Shown here piece by piece: positions 46,207-54,638 of a DNA stretch of 64,000 nt. Numbering within the stretch: position 1 is the stretch's first letter; every line of letters begins with the position of its first letter. Both the position numbers and the translations under genes were made by a program. Under the pieces are notes generated by a model. That model saw only the letters and a list, made by a program, of their open reading frames with translations, did no database searches and was not told the DNA's origin. This DNA is from Lewinellaceae bacterium (lineage in GTDB: Bacteria; Bacteroidota; Bacteroidia; Chitinophagales; Saprospiraceae), in the NCBI GenBank assembly GCA_020636315.1, contig JACJYA010000001.1, positions 1 to 64,000 of the forward strand, written 5' to 3'.

Positions 46207-48030
46207 ATGATCAACTTCCGTTCTATCTGCATTTTTGCCCTCATCTCCCTCGTCCTGGCCGCATGTAAAGCAGACAAGCAGCAGGAACAGGGCCAGGATG
46301 CCACTGATTTCAGATACAAAGACAATACCGTATATGCCCGCCTGCCGGCAGAGCCCGACCGGCTCAACCTCCTTATTTCCACCAATGTCTATGCCCGTGT
46401 GGTCAATGAGCAGATCTTCCTTTACCTGCTGCACTTCGACCCCCAAACCCTCGAACTTGCCCCCCAACTGGCCAAGGGCCGCCCCGTAGTCGAGGAAATA
46501 ACCGAGGGTCCTTACAAGGGCGGAGTTTCCTACACATTTGAAATCATCGAAGAAGCAAAATGGGACAACGGGCAGCCCGTGACCGGCAAAGATTTTGAGT
46601 TCACCCTCAAGGCCCTTTTCAACCCCAAGGTCAATGCCGCCAACATCCGGGCTTACCTGGACTACATCAAAGATATCAGGATCGATCCCGATAACCCCCG
46701 GAAGTTTACGGTAATTACAGACAAAAAATACATCATCGGCGAAACCGCAGTGAGCAATATCCCCATCCTGCCGGAATACATCTATGACCCCAACGGCCTG
46801 TTGAAGGACATTCCTCTTACGCACCTCACCAGCCCGGCCTTTGCCGAGCAGGCGGACGAGCCCACGGATGAAGAAACGGCAGAAGAACAAAAAGCTGCCC
46901 AGGATTTTGCCGACGCCTTTAATGCTCCTCAGTACTCCCGGGAAAAAGGTTTTATTTCGGGCGCCGGGCCGTATGAATTCGAAGAATGGGTGACCGGGCA
47001 GCGCATCGTGCTGAAGCGCAAGGAAAACTGGTGGGGCGACAAGGTTTCGGATCAATACCCCATGCTTAAAGCCTACCCGGAACGGCTGGTTTTCCTCATC
47101 ATTCCCGACCAGAGCGCTGCTGTGGTCGCTCTCAAGGACCAGCAGATCGACGTTACGAGCCAGATTGACGCCAAAGACTTTGTCGATCTCCGGGAAAATG
47201 AGCTGGTTAACCGCTATTACAACCTGCACACTCCTTCTTCCCTGGGGTATTACTTCATCGGCCTGAACAATAAAAAACCCCGGCTTTCGGATAAACGGGT
47301 GCGCCGCGCGCTGGCCCATCTGGTTGATGTGCCCGCTCTGATCCAGGACCTCTACTACGGCCTGGCCGAACGCACCGTGGGCCCTTTCCACCCGACCAAG
47401 CCGTATTACGACAAAGAGCTCCCTCCTATTGAGTACGACCCGGAAAAGGCGCGCGCCCTGCTGGCGGAAGCCGGCTGGGAAGACACCAATGACAACGGCA
47501 TCGTTGACAAGGAGATCAACGGGGAAAGGGTGGAAATGGAACTGGAGTATAAGATCAGTGCTTCCAGCAAGTTTGCCAACAGCCAGGCCCTTCTCTTTCA
47601 GAACAATGCCAAAAAAGCCGGGGTCAAGCTCAACATCGTGCCCAAGGAATTTACCGTGCTGATCGACGATACCAAAAAACGGGATTATGAACTATACTCC
47701 GGCGCCTGGGGCCAGGATCCCGTCATTGACGACCCCAAGCAACTCTGGCATTCGGAAAGCGACACCCCCGACGGAGGCAACCGCGTCAGCTTCAGCAACC
47801 CGGATGCCGACCGGTTGATCGAGGAAATACGAGTAACCCTGGATGAGGACAAGAGGAACCGGTTGTACCAAGAGTTCCAGGAGCTGATCTACGAAGAACA
47901 GCCCTACATCTTTCTTTTTTCCCCCTTGGAGCGCATTGCCATCTCCAAGCGTTTCGATGCAAAACCCTCGGCACGCCGCCCCGGCTTCAATGTTAACAGC
48001 TTTATCAAGCGGGAAGCAGCGCCGAAATAA
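46207..48030 (+). CDS. Peptide ABC transporter substrate-binding lipoprotein (family 5)
   Basis: A 607-residue SBP family 5 protein (DppA/OppA type). The frame is open from 46138, but the ATG at 46207 starts the lipoprotein signal (SLVLAAC, Cys20), so I chose it. Family motifs include AEPDRLNLLIS near the N-terminus, WDNGQPVTGKDFEFTLKA, SGAGPYEFEEW, DKRVRRALAHLVD and the C-terminal YQEFQELIYEEQPYIFLF. It binds peptides or similar ligands and passes them to the downstream permeases. The next gene is a close paralogue, evidently a tandem duplication. The acidic insertion EQADEPTDEETAEEQ is unusual. Confidence 0.9.
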   Translation: MINFRSICIFALISLVLAACKADKQQEQGQDATDFRYKDNTVYARLPAEPDRLNLLISTNVYARVVNEQIFLYLLHFDPQTLELAPQLAKGRPVVEEITEGPYKGGVSYTFEIIEEAKWDNGQPVTGKDFEFTLKALFNPKVNAANIRAYLDYIKDIRIDPDNPRKFTVITDKKYIIGETAVSNIPILPEYIYDPNGLLKDIPLTHLTSPAFAEQADEPTDEETAEEQKAAQDFADAFNAPQYSREKGFISGAGPYEFEEWVTGQRIVLKRKENWWGDKVSDQYPMLKAYPERLVFLIIPDQSAAVVALKDQQIDVTSQIDAKDFVDLRENELVNRYYNLHTPSSLGYYFIGLNNKKPRLSDKRVRRALAHLVDVPALIQDLYYGLAERTVGPFHPTKPYYDKELPPIEYDPEKARALLAEAGWEDTNDNGIVDKEINGERVEMELEYKISASSKFANSQALLFQNNAKKAGVKLNIVPKEFTVLIDDTKKRDYELYSGAWGQDPVIDDPKQLWHSESDTPDGGNRVSFSNPDADRLIEEIRVTLDEDKRNRLYQEFQELIYEEQPYIFLFSPLERIAISKRFDAKPSARRPGFNVNSFIKREAAPK

Positions 48031-48125
48031 CTATCTTGCATTCCAATAGGACAATTTTCAACAAGAGGCCATTCCTTTGAGATGCAGCCCTAAACCCAGT
48101 TTAATAATATTACAATCCAAATCGA

Positions 48126-49910
48126 ATGAAACATTTTAAAGTGAACTACACACTTTCAGCCCTCATTCTGCTGTTATGGGCTGGTTGTAAAGGAGACCCC
48201 AAAACAAATGACAAGGACGTCGTCTTTTCCATCGGCCGCCCGCTGAATGAGGCCGTTGTTCAACTGGATGCCGAACCGGACCGGCTGAATATCCCCCTCT
48301 CCACCAGTTCTTATACCCGCATCGTTGGCAATAACATTTTTCAAAACCTTCTGTCCATCGACCCGGAAACCCTGGAGATCATCCCGCAACTGGCCAAATC
48401 CAGGCCGGAAGCTACCCCCATCAATGAAGGCCCCTACGCCGGAGGGATGGCTTACACCTTCGAGATCCATGAAGAAGCCACCTGGGATGACGGCAGCCCC
48501 GTTACCGCCAACGACTTCATCTTTACCCTGAAAGCAGCGCTGAACCCTCAGGTGCCCGCCCCGGCCTATCGCGCCTATCTTTCTTTCATTAAGGACATTC
48601 AGGTTGATGCTGACAACCCTCGCCGGTTTACGGTGCTTACCAACCAGAAGTACATCATCGGAGAGGAAGCCATCGGCGCCGCGCTTCCCGTCATGCCGGC
48701 CTACCTTTACGACCCCGAAGGGCTGCTAAAGGACATCCCCCTGGCCAGCCTCGCCGATGAAAACGAGGCCAAAAAACTGGCGGAAGAGGACGAACGCCTG
48801 GCGGAATTTGCCTCCCTTTTCACCAGCCCAAAGTTCAGCCGGGAAAAAGAGGGGATCTCCGGCAGCGGCCCCTACCGATTCGATAGCTGGGAGACCGGCC
48901 AGCGCATCATCCTTTCCAAAAAGGAAAATTACTGGGGAGACGCTCTGGCGGATGAATACCCCACGCTTGCCGGCTATCCCGACAAGATCATTTTCCGCCC
49001 CATCCCGGACCCCAACGCCGCCATTACTACCCTCAAGGACGGGCAGATCGACGCCATGGCCAATATTGCCCCCAACGACTTTAAGGCGCTTCAGGAAAAT
49101 GAGTTTACCGCAGCCCGGTACAACTTTTACAGCCCTCCCCTCCTCGGCAACACCTTCATCTATGTCAATACCCGAAACCCGAAACTCTCGGATAAAAGAG
49201 TGAGGCATGCTCTGGCATACGCCATTGACGTGCCGGAGATCATAGCTGCCGTTTACAACGGCATGGGAACGCCATACGCCAGCCCGGTGCACCCCTCCTT
49301 CGCCTACTACAACAAAGACCTCAAACCCATCCCCTATGACCCGGAAAAGGCGAGGGAACTGCTCGCAGAGGCAGGCTGGGTGGATACCAACAACAATGGC
49401 ATCGCCGATAAGGAGATCAATGGCAAAAGAGAGGAATTGTCCCTCAATTACAAGATCGTCGCCGGGAGAGACAACATTCAGAATGTAGCCCTGCTGGTTC
49501 AGGAATCAGCCAAAAAAGCCGGCATAGACATTCAGATCGAGGCCAAGGAATTTGCCGTTCTGGCCGATGATTTCAAACGCCGGGACTACGAGCTCGTCCC
49601 CTGGGGTAAAACCATTCAGCCCACCCTTTGGGAACCGAAACAGGATTTCCACTCGGAAGGAGACGACCGCACCGGCTTCGCCACCGCTGAATCCGATGCC
49701 CTGATCGACCAGATAGAGGTGACTCTGGATGAGAAAAAGCGCAACGAACTGTACAAGCAACTGCAGGCCCTCCTCTACGATGAAATGCCGTTGATCTACC
49801 TGCTGGTGCCAACCAGCCGCATTGCCATCCATAAACGGTTTGAAATGGAGCCTTCACCCATATATCCCGGCTATTCCCCCAACCTGTTGAAATTGAAAGA
49901 ACAGGAGTGA
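48126..49910 (+). CDS. Peptide ABC transporter substrate-binding lipoprotein (family 5), paralogue
   Basis: A 594-residue SBP family 5 lipoprotein (Cys21 in LLWAGC), strongly similar to its upstream neighbour along its whole length: AEPDRLNIPLS, WDDGSPVTANDFIFTLKA, SGSGPYRFDSWETGQRI, LSDKRVRHALAYAIDVPE, and EMPLIYLL near the end. The two genes are 95 bases apart and co-oriented. Two binding proteins serving one permease pair would widen ligand range. Relative to the first copy it lacks part of the acidic insertion. Confidence 0.9.
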   Translation: MKHFKVNYTLSALILLLWAGCKGDPKTNDKDVVFSIGRPLNEAVVQLDAEPDRLNIPLSTSSYTRIVGNNIFQNLLSIDPETLEIIPQLAKSRPEATPINEGPYAGGMAYTFEIHEEATWDDGSPVTANDFIFTLKAALNPQVPAPAYRAYLSFIKDIQVDADNPRRFTVLTNQKYIIGEEAIGAALPVMPAYLYDPEGLLKDIPLASLADENEAKKLAEEDERLAEFASLFTSPKFSREKEGISGSGPYRFDSWETGQRIILSKKENYWGDALADEYPTLAGYPDKIIFRPIPDPNAAITTLKDGQIDAMANIAPNDFKALQENEFTAARYNFYSPPLLGNTFIYVNTRNPKLSDKRVRHALAYAIDVPEIIAAVYNGMGTPYASPVHPSFAYYNKDLKPIPYDPEKARELLAEAGWVDTNNNGIADKEINGKREELSLNYKIVAGRDNIQNVALLVQESAKKAGIDIQIEAKEFAVLADDFKRRDYELVPWGKTIQPTLWEPKQDFHSEGDDRTGFATAESDALIDQIEVTLDEKKRNELYKQLQALLYDEMPLIYLLVPTSRIAIHKRFEMEPSPIYPGYSPNLLKLKEQE

Positions 49911-50059
49911 GGGGGGGGAGATGGCGGTTAGCGGTGGCTATTGACAGTTGGTTGTTGCTGGTTATCAGTGAAATATTCAAAAAAGGCGGTAAGGCGGAAC
50001 CAGAAATATTCTTTTGCGTAAATTTAACTGTAACTTGAGGCGAGGCAGGCGCCCGCAGC

Positions 50060-50098
50060 CCAACAATCCAACAATCTAACTATTCAACAATCCAACCC
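50060..50098. repeat. Short degenerate caacaatc tandem repeat
   Basis: Four loosely repeated units of the form caacaatc(ca) lie in the 268-base gap between the second binding protein and the permease genes. The gap otherwise shows nothing coding. Confidence 0.4.
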
Positions 50099-50178
50099 CA
50101 AGAACAAAGCTGCCGGCGCCCCGCCTTCGAAGCGGAATCATTTGAAATAACCGTGTTCTTCTTTACTATATAGATCCC

Positions 50179-51600
50179 ATGCTACAATATCTGCTCAAAA
50201 GAATTCTCATTTTCATTCCCACCCTGCTGGTGATCTCCCTGCTGGCCTTTGGGCTGAGCAAGATCGCCCCCGGCGACCCGGTGGAACTGAAGCTGAGAGG
50301 ATTCGGCCCCGACCAGCAAAACCTGGCCAATGCTGAGCGGATATACCGGGAAACAGCCGATTTCCTGGGGCTGAACAAGCCGGTCTTCTACGTCGGCCTC
50401 ACCTCGGCCGCCTACCCGGACACGCTTTATAACATCCTTCGAAGGGACCATCGCGAGAACCTCTCGAAGCTCATCGCCCAATATGGCAACTGGAAGCCCA
50501 TATCCGATTATTACCAGCAACTCCTGAAGATGAACTATACGCTGCAGGAAGTTTCCGCCCGGCAGGAAAGCAATACCTTCCGGTCTGTCCGCTCTTCCCT
50601 GCAACAACTTTTTCTCTCCCATGCCGACGTAAGGATCACCAGCCTGCTGGAAGAAGCGGAGACGCAGGCGCTGCAGGACAGCAGCCTTCAGGCCGCCCTG
50701 CTGGGCCCCATCCGAGAACTGCGCAGCAGTTATGAAACCATCAAAACGGAGGCCCGCCCGGATCTGCTCTATCTCCCCGACCTCAAATGGTATGGACTGG
50801 ACAATCAGTACCACAACTGGTTGACGGGCTTTCTGCAACTTGACTTCGGGATTTCTTATTATGACAGCCGCCCGGTGGCCGACAAAATGAAGGATGCTCT
50901 GTTCTGGACCGTTCTTATCAATGGCATAGCCATTCTGCTGGCCTACATGCTCTCTATCCCTCTGGGGGTTTTCTCGGCCATCTGGAAGGGGTCTGTTTTT
51001 GACCGTGCCTCCACCATCGTCCTTTTCATCCTGTATTCCCTGCCCAGCTTCTGGATCGGCACCATGCTGCTGGTCTTTTTCACCACCCCGGAATACGGAA
51101 TGGACTGGTTTCCGTCCATCGGGTTGGGCAACCTGCCGCCGGAGGCGTCTTTCTGGAGCAGGTTCTGGGAAACGGCCTCCCACCTGGGGCTACCGGTTTT
51201 CTGCCTGGCCTACGGCGCGCTGGCCTTCATTTCCCGGCAGATGCGGGGAGGGATGCTGAACGTCATCCGGCAGGATTATATCCGCACGGCCTGGGCCAAG
51301 GGCCTGAGCAGCCGGGCGGTCATCTGGAAACACGCTTTCCGGAACTCCCTCTTTCCCATCATCACGATGTTCGCCAATATCTTTCCAGCCGTCTTTGCCG
51401 GCTCGGTTGCCATAGAAGTCATTTTTAACATTCCGGGAATGGGGAAACTCACCATCGACGCCATCAACCAACGCGACTGGCCGGTGGTCTATACCGTGCT
51501 TATGCTCTCCGCCATACTGACCATGGCGGGCATCCTCATCGCCGACGTACTATATGCCTGGGCCGACCCCCGGGTATCATATAGCAGAAACAAGAGATAA
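50179..51600 (+). CDS. Peptide ABC transporter permease, DppB-like, with large insert
   Basis: A 473-residue DppB/OppB-type permease. It starts MLQYLLKRILIFIPTLLVIS with helix 1, followed by KIAPGDPV. It then differs from normal members (about 310-340 residues) by a charged, helical insert at about residues 65-215 in the first periplasmic loop. The remaining helices and the EAA cytoplasmic loop (YIRTAWAKGLSSRAVIWKHAFRNSL) are intact. Such inserted forms are typical of Bacteroidota. The next permease starts 3 bases after the stop, so the pair is co-translated. Confidence 0.9.
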   Translation: MLQYLLKRILIFIPTLLVISLLAFGLSKIAPGDPVELKLRGFGPDQQNLANAERIYRETADFLGLNKPVFYVGLTSAAYPDTLYNILRRDHRENLSKLIAQYGNWKPISDYYQQLLKMNYTLQEVSARQESNTFRSVRSSLQQLFLSHADVRITSLLEEAETQALQDSSLQAALLGPIRELRSSYETIKTEARPDLLYLPDLKWYGLDNQYHNWLTGFLQLDFGISYYDSRPVADKMKDALFWTVLINGIAILLAYMLSIPLGVFSAIWKGSVFDRASTIVLFILYSLPSFWIGTMLLVFFTTPEYGMDWFPSIGLGNLPPEASFWSRFWETASHLGLPVFCLAYGALAFISRQMRGGMLNVIRQDYIRTAWAKGLSSRAVIWKHAFRNSLFPIITMFANIFPAVFAGSVAIEVIFNIPGMGKLTIDAINQRDWPVVYTVLMLSAILTMAGILIADVLYAWADPRVSYSRNKR

Positions 51601-51603
51601 TTT

Positions 51604-52917
51604 ATGCTTATCGGGGTAAAAAAGGAGAAGGATACGGCCGAAGGGATCGCCCGCCGGCAGGCCATGGGGCAAAGCTACCGGGCAATTGTCCGGCGGCAAT
51701 TCCGCAAGAACCGCATGGCCGTATGGTCCCTGCGCCTTTTGTACCTCTTGCTTTTTATCGCCCTGACCGCTGATTTCATCGCCAACGAACGCCCCCTTTA
51801 CTGCAAGATCGACGGGGAAACTCATTTCCCCATCTTTAAACAATACGCCGTAAGCCTGGGGCTGTCTAGTTGGGAAGCCCGTTTTTTTCAGAAAGGCTGG
51901 AGGGAGCACGACTACGACAAGGTAATCTGGGCGCCTATCCCCTATTCGGCCACCACTATCGATCGCAGGAACAATAATTACAAAGCGCCGGGCAGCGAAC
52001 AGGATGTGGACTCCGCCCGATTCCGGCACTGGCTGGGCACCGACCAGTTGGGGCGGGATGTGGCCGCGGGGATGATCTCCGGAACCCGCATTGCCATGCT
52101 GGTCGGAGTGGTTTCCATGTCGATCGCCGCCCTCATCGGCATCTTTTTCGGCGCTCTGGCCGGATATTTCGGCGACGACCGCTTTCAGGCTTCCCGGATC
52201 GGGCTGGTGCTGAATATCCTGGGGATTCTGGCCAGCATATTCTACGGCTTTACGGCACGGGCTTACGCCTTCAGCGAAGGGACATTCAGTGTAGAACTGC
52301 TGAAAAGCCTCGGCATAACGGTGGCCATCATGGCCCTCATGAACCTGCTGGCCAGAGCGCTGAAGCGGATCCCCTCCCTGGGCAAGCCTGTCACCCTCCC
52401 CCTTGACATCATGGTCATGCGGCTGATCGAGGTCATCAGTTCCATACCCGGCCTGTTGCTGGTGCTGAGCATAGTGGCGGTGATCGAGCACTCCTCCATT
52501 TTCTCCGTCATGGCCATCATAGGACTGATCCGGTGGACCGGCATCGCCCGCTTCATCCGGGCCGAACTGCTGCGCATCCGCAGCCTGGAATACATCGAGG
52601 CCGCTCAGGCGCTGGGCTTCAGTGAGTGGCGCATCATTTTCCGCCACGCTATCCCCAATGCGCTGACGCCGGTGCTTATCACCATTGCCTTCGGGGTGGC
52701 CAGCGCCATCCTGCTGGAAGCCTTCCTTTCTTTCCTCAGCGTGGGCGTACCACCCGAGCAGGTCACCTGGGGATCGTTGCTGCGGCTGGCTCGCTCACAG
52801 GCCTCCGCCTGGTGGCTGGCCGTCTTCCCCGGCTTCGCCATATTCATCACCGTGACCATCTTTAACCTGCTGGGCGAGGGGCTTACCGATGCGCTGGACC
52901 CGAGGTTGAGAAATTGA
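51604..52917 (+). CDS. Peptide ABC transporter permease, DppC-like
   Basis: A 437-residue DppC/OppC-type permease with a long N-terminal region (cytoplasmic part, first helix at about 38-58, then a periplasmic segment to about 160 including HWLGTDQLGRDVAAGMISG). Five or six further helices follow, with the EAA loop EYIEAAQALGFSEWRIIFRHAIPNA. With the preceding gene it forms the membrane channel. No DppD/DppF ATPase follows; the next gene is an unrelated AAA ATPase. The ATPase must be encoded elsewhere. Confidence 0.9.
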   Translation: MLIGVKKEKDTAEGIARRQAMGQSYRAIVRRQFRKNRMAVWSLRLLYLLLFIALTADFIANERPLYCKIDGETHFPIFKQYAVSLGLSSWEARFFQKGWREHDYDKVIWAPIPYSATTIDRRNNNYKAPGSEQDVDSARFRHWLGTDQLGRDVAAGMISGTRIAMLVGVVSMSIAALIGIFFGALAGYFGDDRFQASRIGLVLNILGILASIFYGFTARAYAFSEGTFSVELLKSLGITVAIMALMNLLARALKRIPSLGKPVTLPLDIMVMRLIEVISSIPGLLLVLSIVAVIEHSSIFSVMAIIGLIRWTGIARFIRAELLRIRSLEYIEAAQALGFSEWRIIFRHAIPNALTPVLITIAFGVASAILLEAFLSFLSVGVPPEQVTWGSLLRLARSQASAWWLAVFPGFAIFITVTIFNLLGEGLTDALDPRLRN

Positions 52918-52949
52918 GGATTTGCTGCGAAAATAGCTCAATTCAACAA

Positions 52950-53028
52950 GATTTCGCGAGCAATAAATTGTTATTGCTCGCGAAATCTCCTTATCTTGGA
53001 TGAGATTCCGCGAGTAATAAATTGTTAC
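52950..53028. repeat. Palindrome plus degenerate copy before the AAA ATPase gene
   Basis: gatttcgcgagcaataa (52950-52966) and its exact reverse complement (52971-52987) form a 17-bp stem with a 4-base loop. A degenerate copy of the left arm and loop (gattccgcgagtaataaattgtta, about 53004-53027, shown here in parts: gattccgcgag then taataaattgtta) runs up to the ATG at 53030. It could be an autoregulatory operator array or a mobile-element end. Confidence 0.6.
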
Positions 53029-53029
53029 T

Positions 53030-54481
53030 ATGACAAATACTCCACTAATAGGAAGGGTTGAAGAACAAAAAATATTGGAAAAGGCTCTCCAATCTCCCAA
53101 AGCCGAAATGGTTTCTGTGATCGGCCGGCGAAGGGTAGGAAAAACCTTTTTGGTAAAATCCACATATGATGGCAGGATCGATTTTGAGATCACTGGAATA
53201 CAAAATGCCACGCGCAAGGAACAGCTTCGGAATTTTATGATCCAGCTATCCAGTTTCTCGAAAGGCAGTTTCCCTCAAACGGAGCCCAAAGACTGGCTGG
53301 AGGCATTTCATTTTCTGTCAAAGTTTCTGGAAATGAAGCAGAAGCAGGAAAAAATGATGGTGTTTCTGGATGAATTGCCCTGGCTGTCCACCCACCGGTC
53401 GGGTTTTTTAAAAGGGTTGAGCTTTTTCTGGAACAGCTGGGCAGTAAATCAGAATATAGTAGTCGTCATCTGCGGGTCAGCAGCCTCATGGATGATCAGA
53501 AAGGTAGTACACCACAAGGGCGGCTTGCACAACCGAATTACTCGCCGTATCACTTTAAAACCTTTTACCCTGGCGGAAACCGAAGATTTCCTGAAATCCA
53601 AGAATATCAACCTGGACCGATACCAGATACTTCATTTGTATATGGCAATGGGAGGAATACCGCATTACCTTAATGAAGTTGAGGCTGGCATGAGCGCTGC
53701 TCAGAATATCAACCAGATTTGTTTTTCTCAGAATGGGTTGTTGAATGATGAATTCTCAAAATTGTACAGTTCCCTGTTCGAAAACTCAGAAATACATGTA
53801 AAAATAATCAGGACGCTGGCCGCAAAGAGAAAAGGACTTACCCGCTCTGAAATTGTTCGAAAAGGCAACCTGCCGGAAGGAGGAGGAATAACAAAGGTAC
53901 TAGAGGAATTGCTGCATTCCGGTTTCATTTCCATGAATTACCCTTTCGGCAAAAAAAAGAAAGACAGCTTGTACCGCTTATCTGACGAGTATTCCCTTTT
54001 TTACATCCGATTCATTGAAAAAAACCGAAGCGAAGGCCAAAGCGTTTGGCAACAGCTCAGCCAAACTCCGGCTTATACGAGTTGGGCAGGTTATGCTTTT
54101 GAAAGCATTTGCCTCAAACACCTTCCACAGGTCAAGAAAGCACTGGGAATTTCCGGTGTTTATTCAACAGCATCCTCCTTCTACAAAAAAGGAAATGAGG
54201 AGGAGGAAGGCTTGCAGATAGATCTATTAATTGACCGCAAAGACCACGTGATTAACCTGTGTGAAATGAAGTTTTATAGTGCAGAAGTTACCATCACTAA
54301 ATCTATAGCGATGGAATTGCGCAATAAAATAGCCTCGTTCAAAGAGGCGACAAAAACCAGAAAGCAAGTTTTCCTTACCCTCATTACAACTTTTGGCCTT
54401 AAGCAGAATCAACATAGCCTGGGTTTAGTTGACATCACCTTGACAATGAACAGCCTTTTTGAAAAGGAAATACCAGGATAA
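53030..54481 (+). CDS. AAA ATPase with DUF234-type C-terminus
   Basis: A 483-residue protein of the archaeal-type ATPase family that is multi-copy in many Bacteroidota. The Walker A motif is VIGRRRVGKTFL (about residues 30-41) and Walker B is MMVFLDELPWL (about 110-120). A sensor-like ICGSAASWM follows, then a winged-helix region at about 260-315. The C-terminal DUF234 part contains WAGYAFESICLKHLPQVKKALG and, later, QIDLLIDRKDHVINLCEMKFY, with the Asp...Glu-x-Lys spacing of PD-(D/E)XK nucleases. Function is not established; a DNA-related or defence-like role is possible. The upstream palindrome array is unusual, and base composition is more AT-rich than the flanking transporter and ligase genes, consistent with transfer. 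Confidence 0.88.
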   Translation: MTNTPLIGRVEEQKILEKALQSPKAEMVSVIGRRRVGKTFLVKSTYDGRIDFEITGIQNATRKEQLRNFMIQLSSFSKGSFPQTEPKDWLEAFHFLSKFLEMKQKQEKMMVFLDELPWLSTHRSGFLKGLSFFWNSWAVNQNIVVVICGSAASWMIRKVVHHKGGLHNRITRRITLKPFTLAETEDFLKSKNINLDRYQILHLYMAMGGIPHYLNEVEAGMSAAQNINQICFSQNGLLNDEFSKLYSSLFENSEIHVKIIRTLAAKRKGLTRSEIVRKGNLPEGGGITKVLEELLHSGFISMNYPFGKKKKDSLYRLSDEYSLFYIRFIEKNRSEGQSVWQQLSQTPAYTSWAGYAFESICLKHLPQVKKALGISGVYSTASSFYKKGNEEEEGLQIDLLIDRKDHVINLCEMKFYSAEVTITKSIAMELRNKIASFKEATKTRKQVFLTLITTFGLKQNQHSLGLVDITLTMNSLFEKEIPG

Positions 54482-54638
54482 ATAATCGCTGGTTGGCTTT
54501 CTGGCGCAGAAGGGCTAATTTTATCTGCGAACAAAAAAACTCGATCTAAAAGAATCCCGAATCCTGACCGCCCTTTGCCAGACAAGCTGCTTCCAGGGCA
54601 GGTAAAGATTCACGGATACACCAATCACGAAATACGAA

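Noticed and set aside
46207..54481. AAA ATPase at 53030 as the missing Dpp ATPase
   Set aside because: It lacks the ABC signature and Q-loop and carries a DUF234-type C-terminus; it is unrelated to ABC transport.
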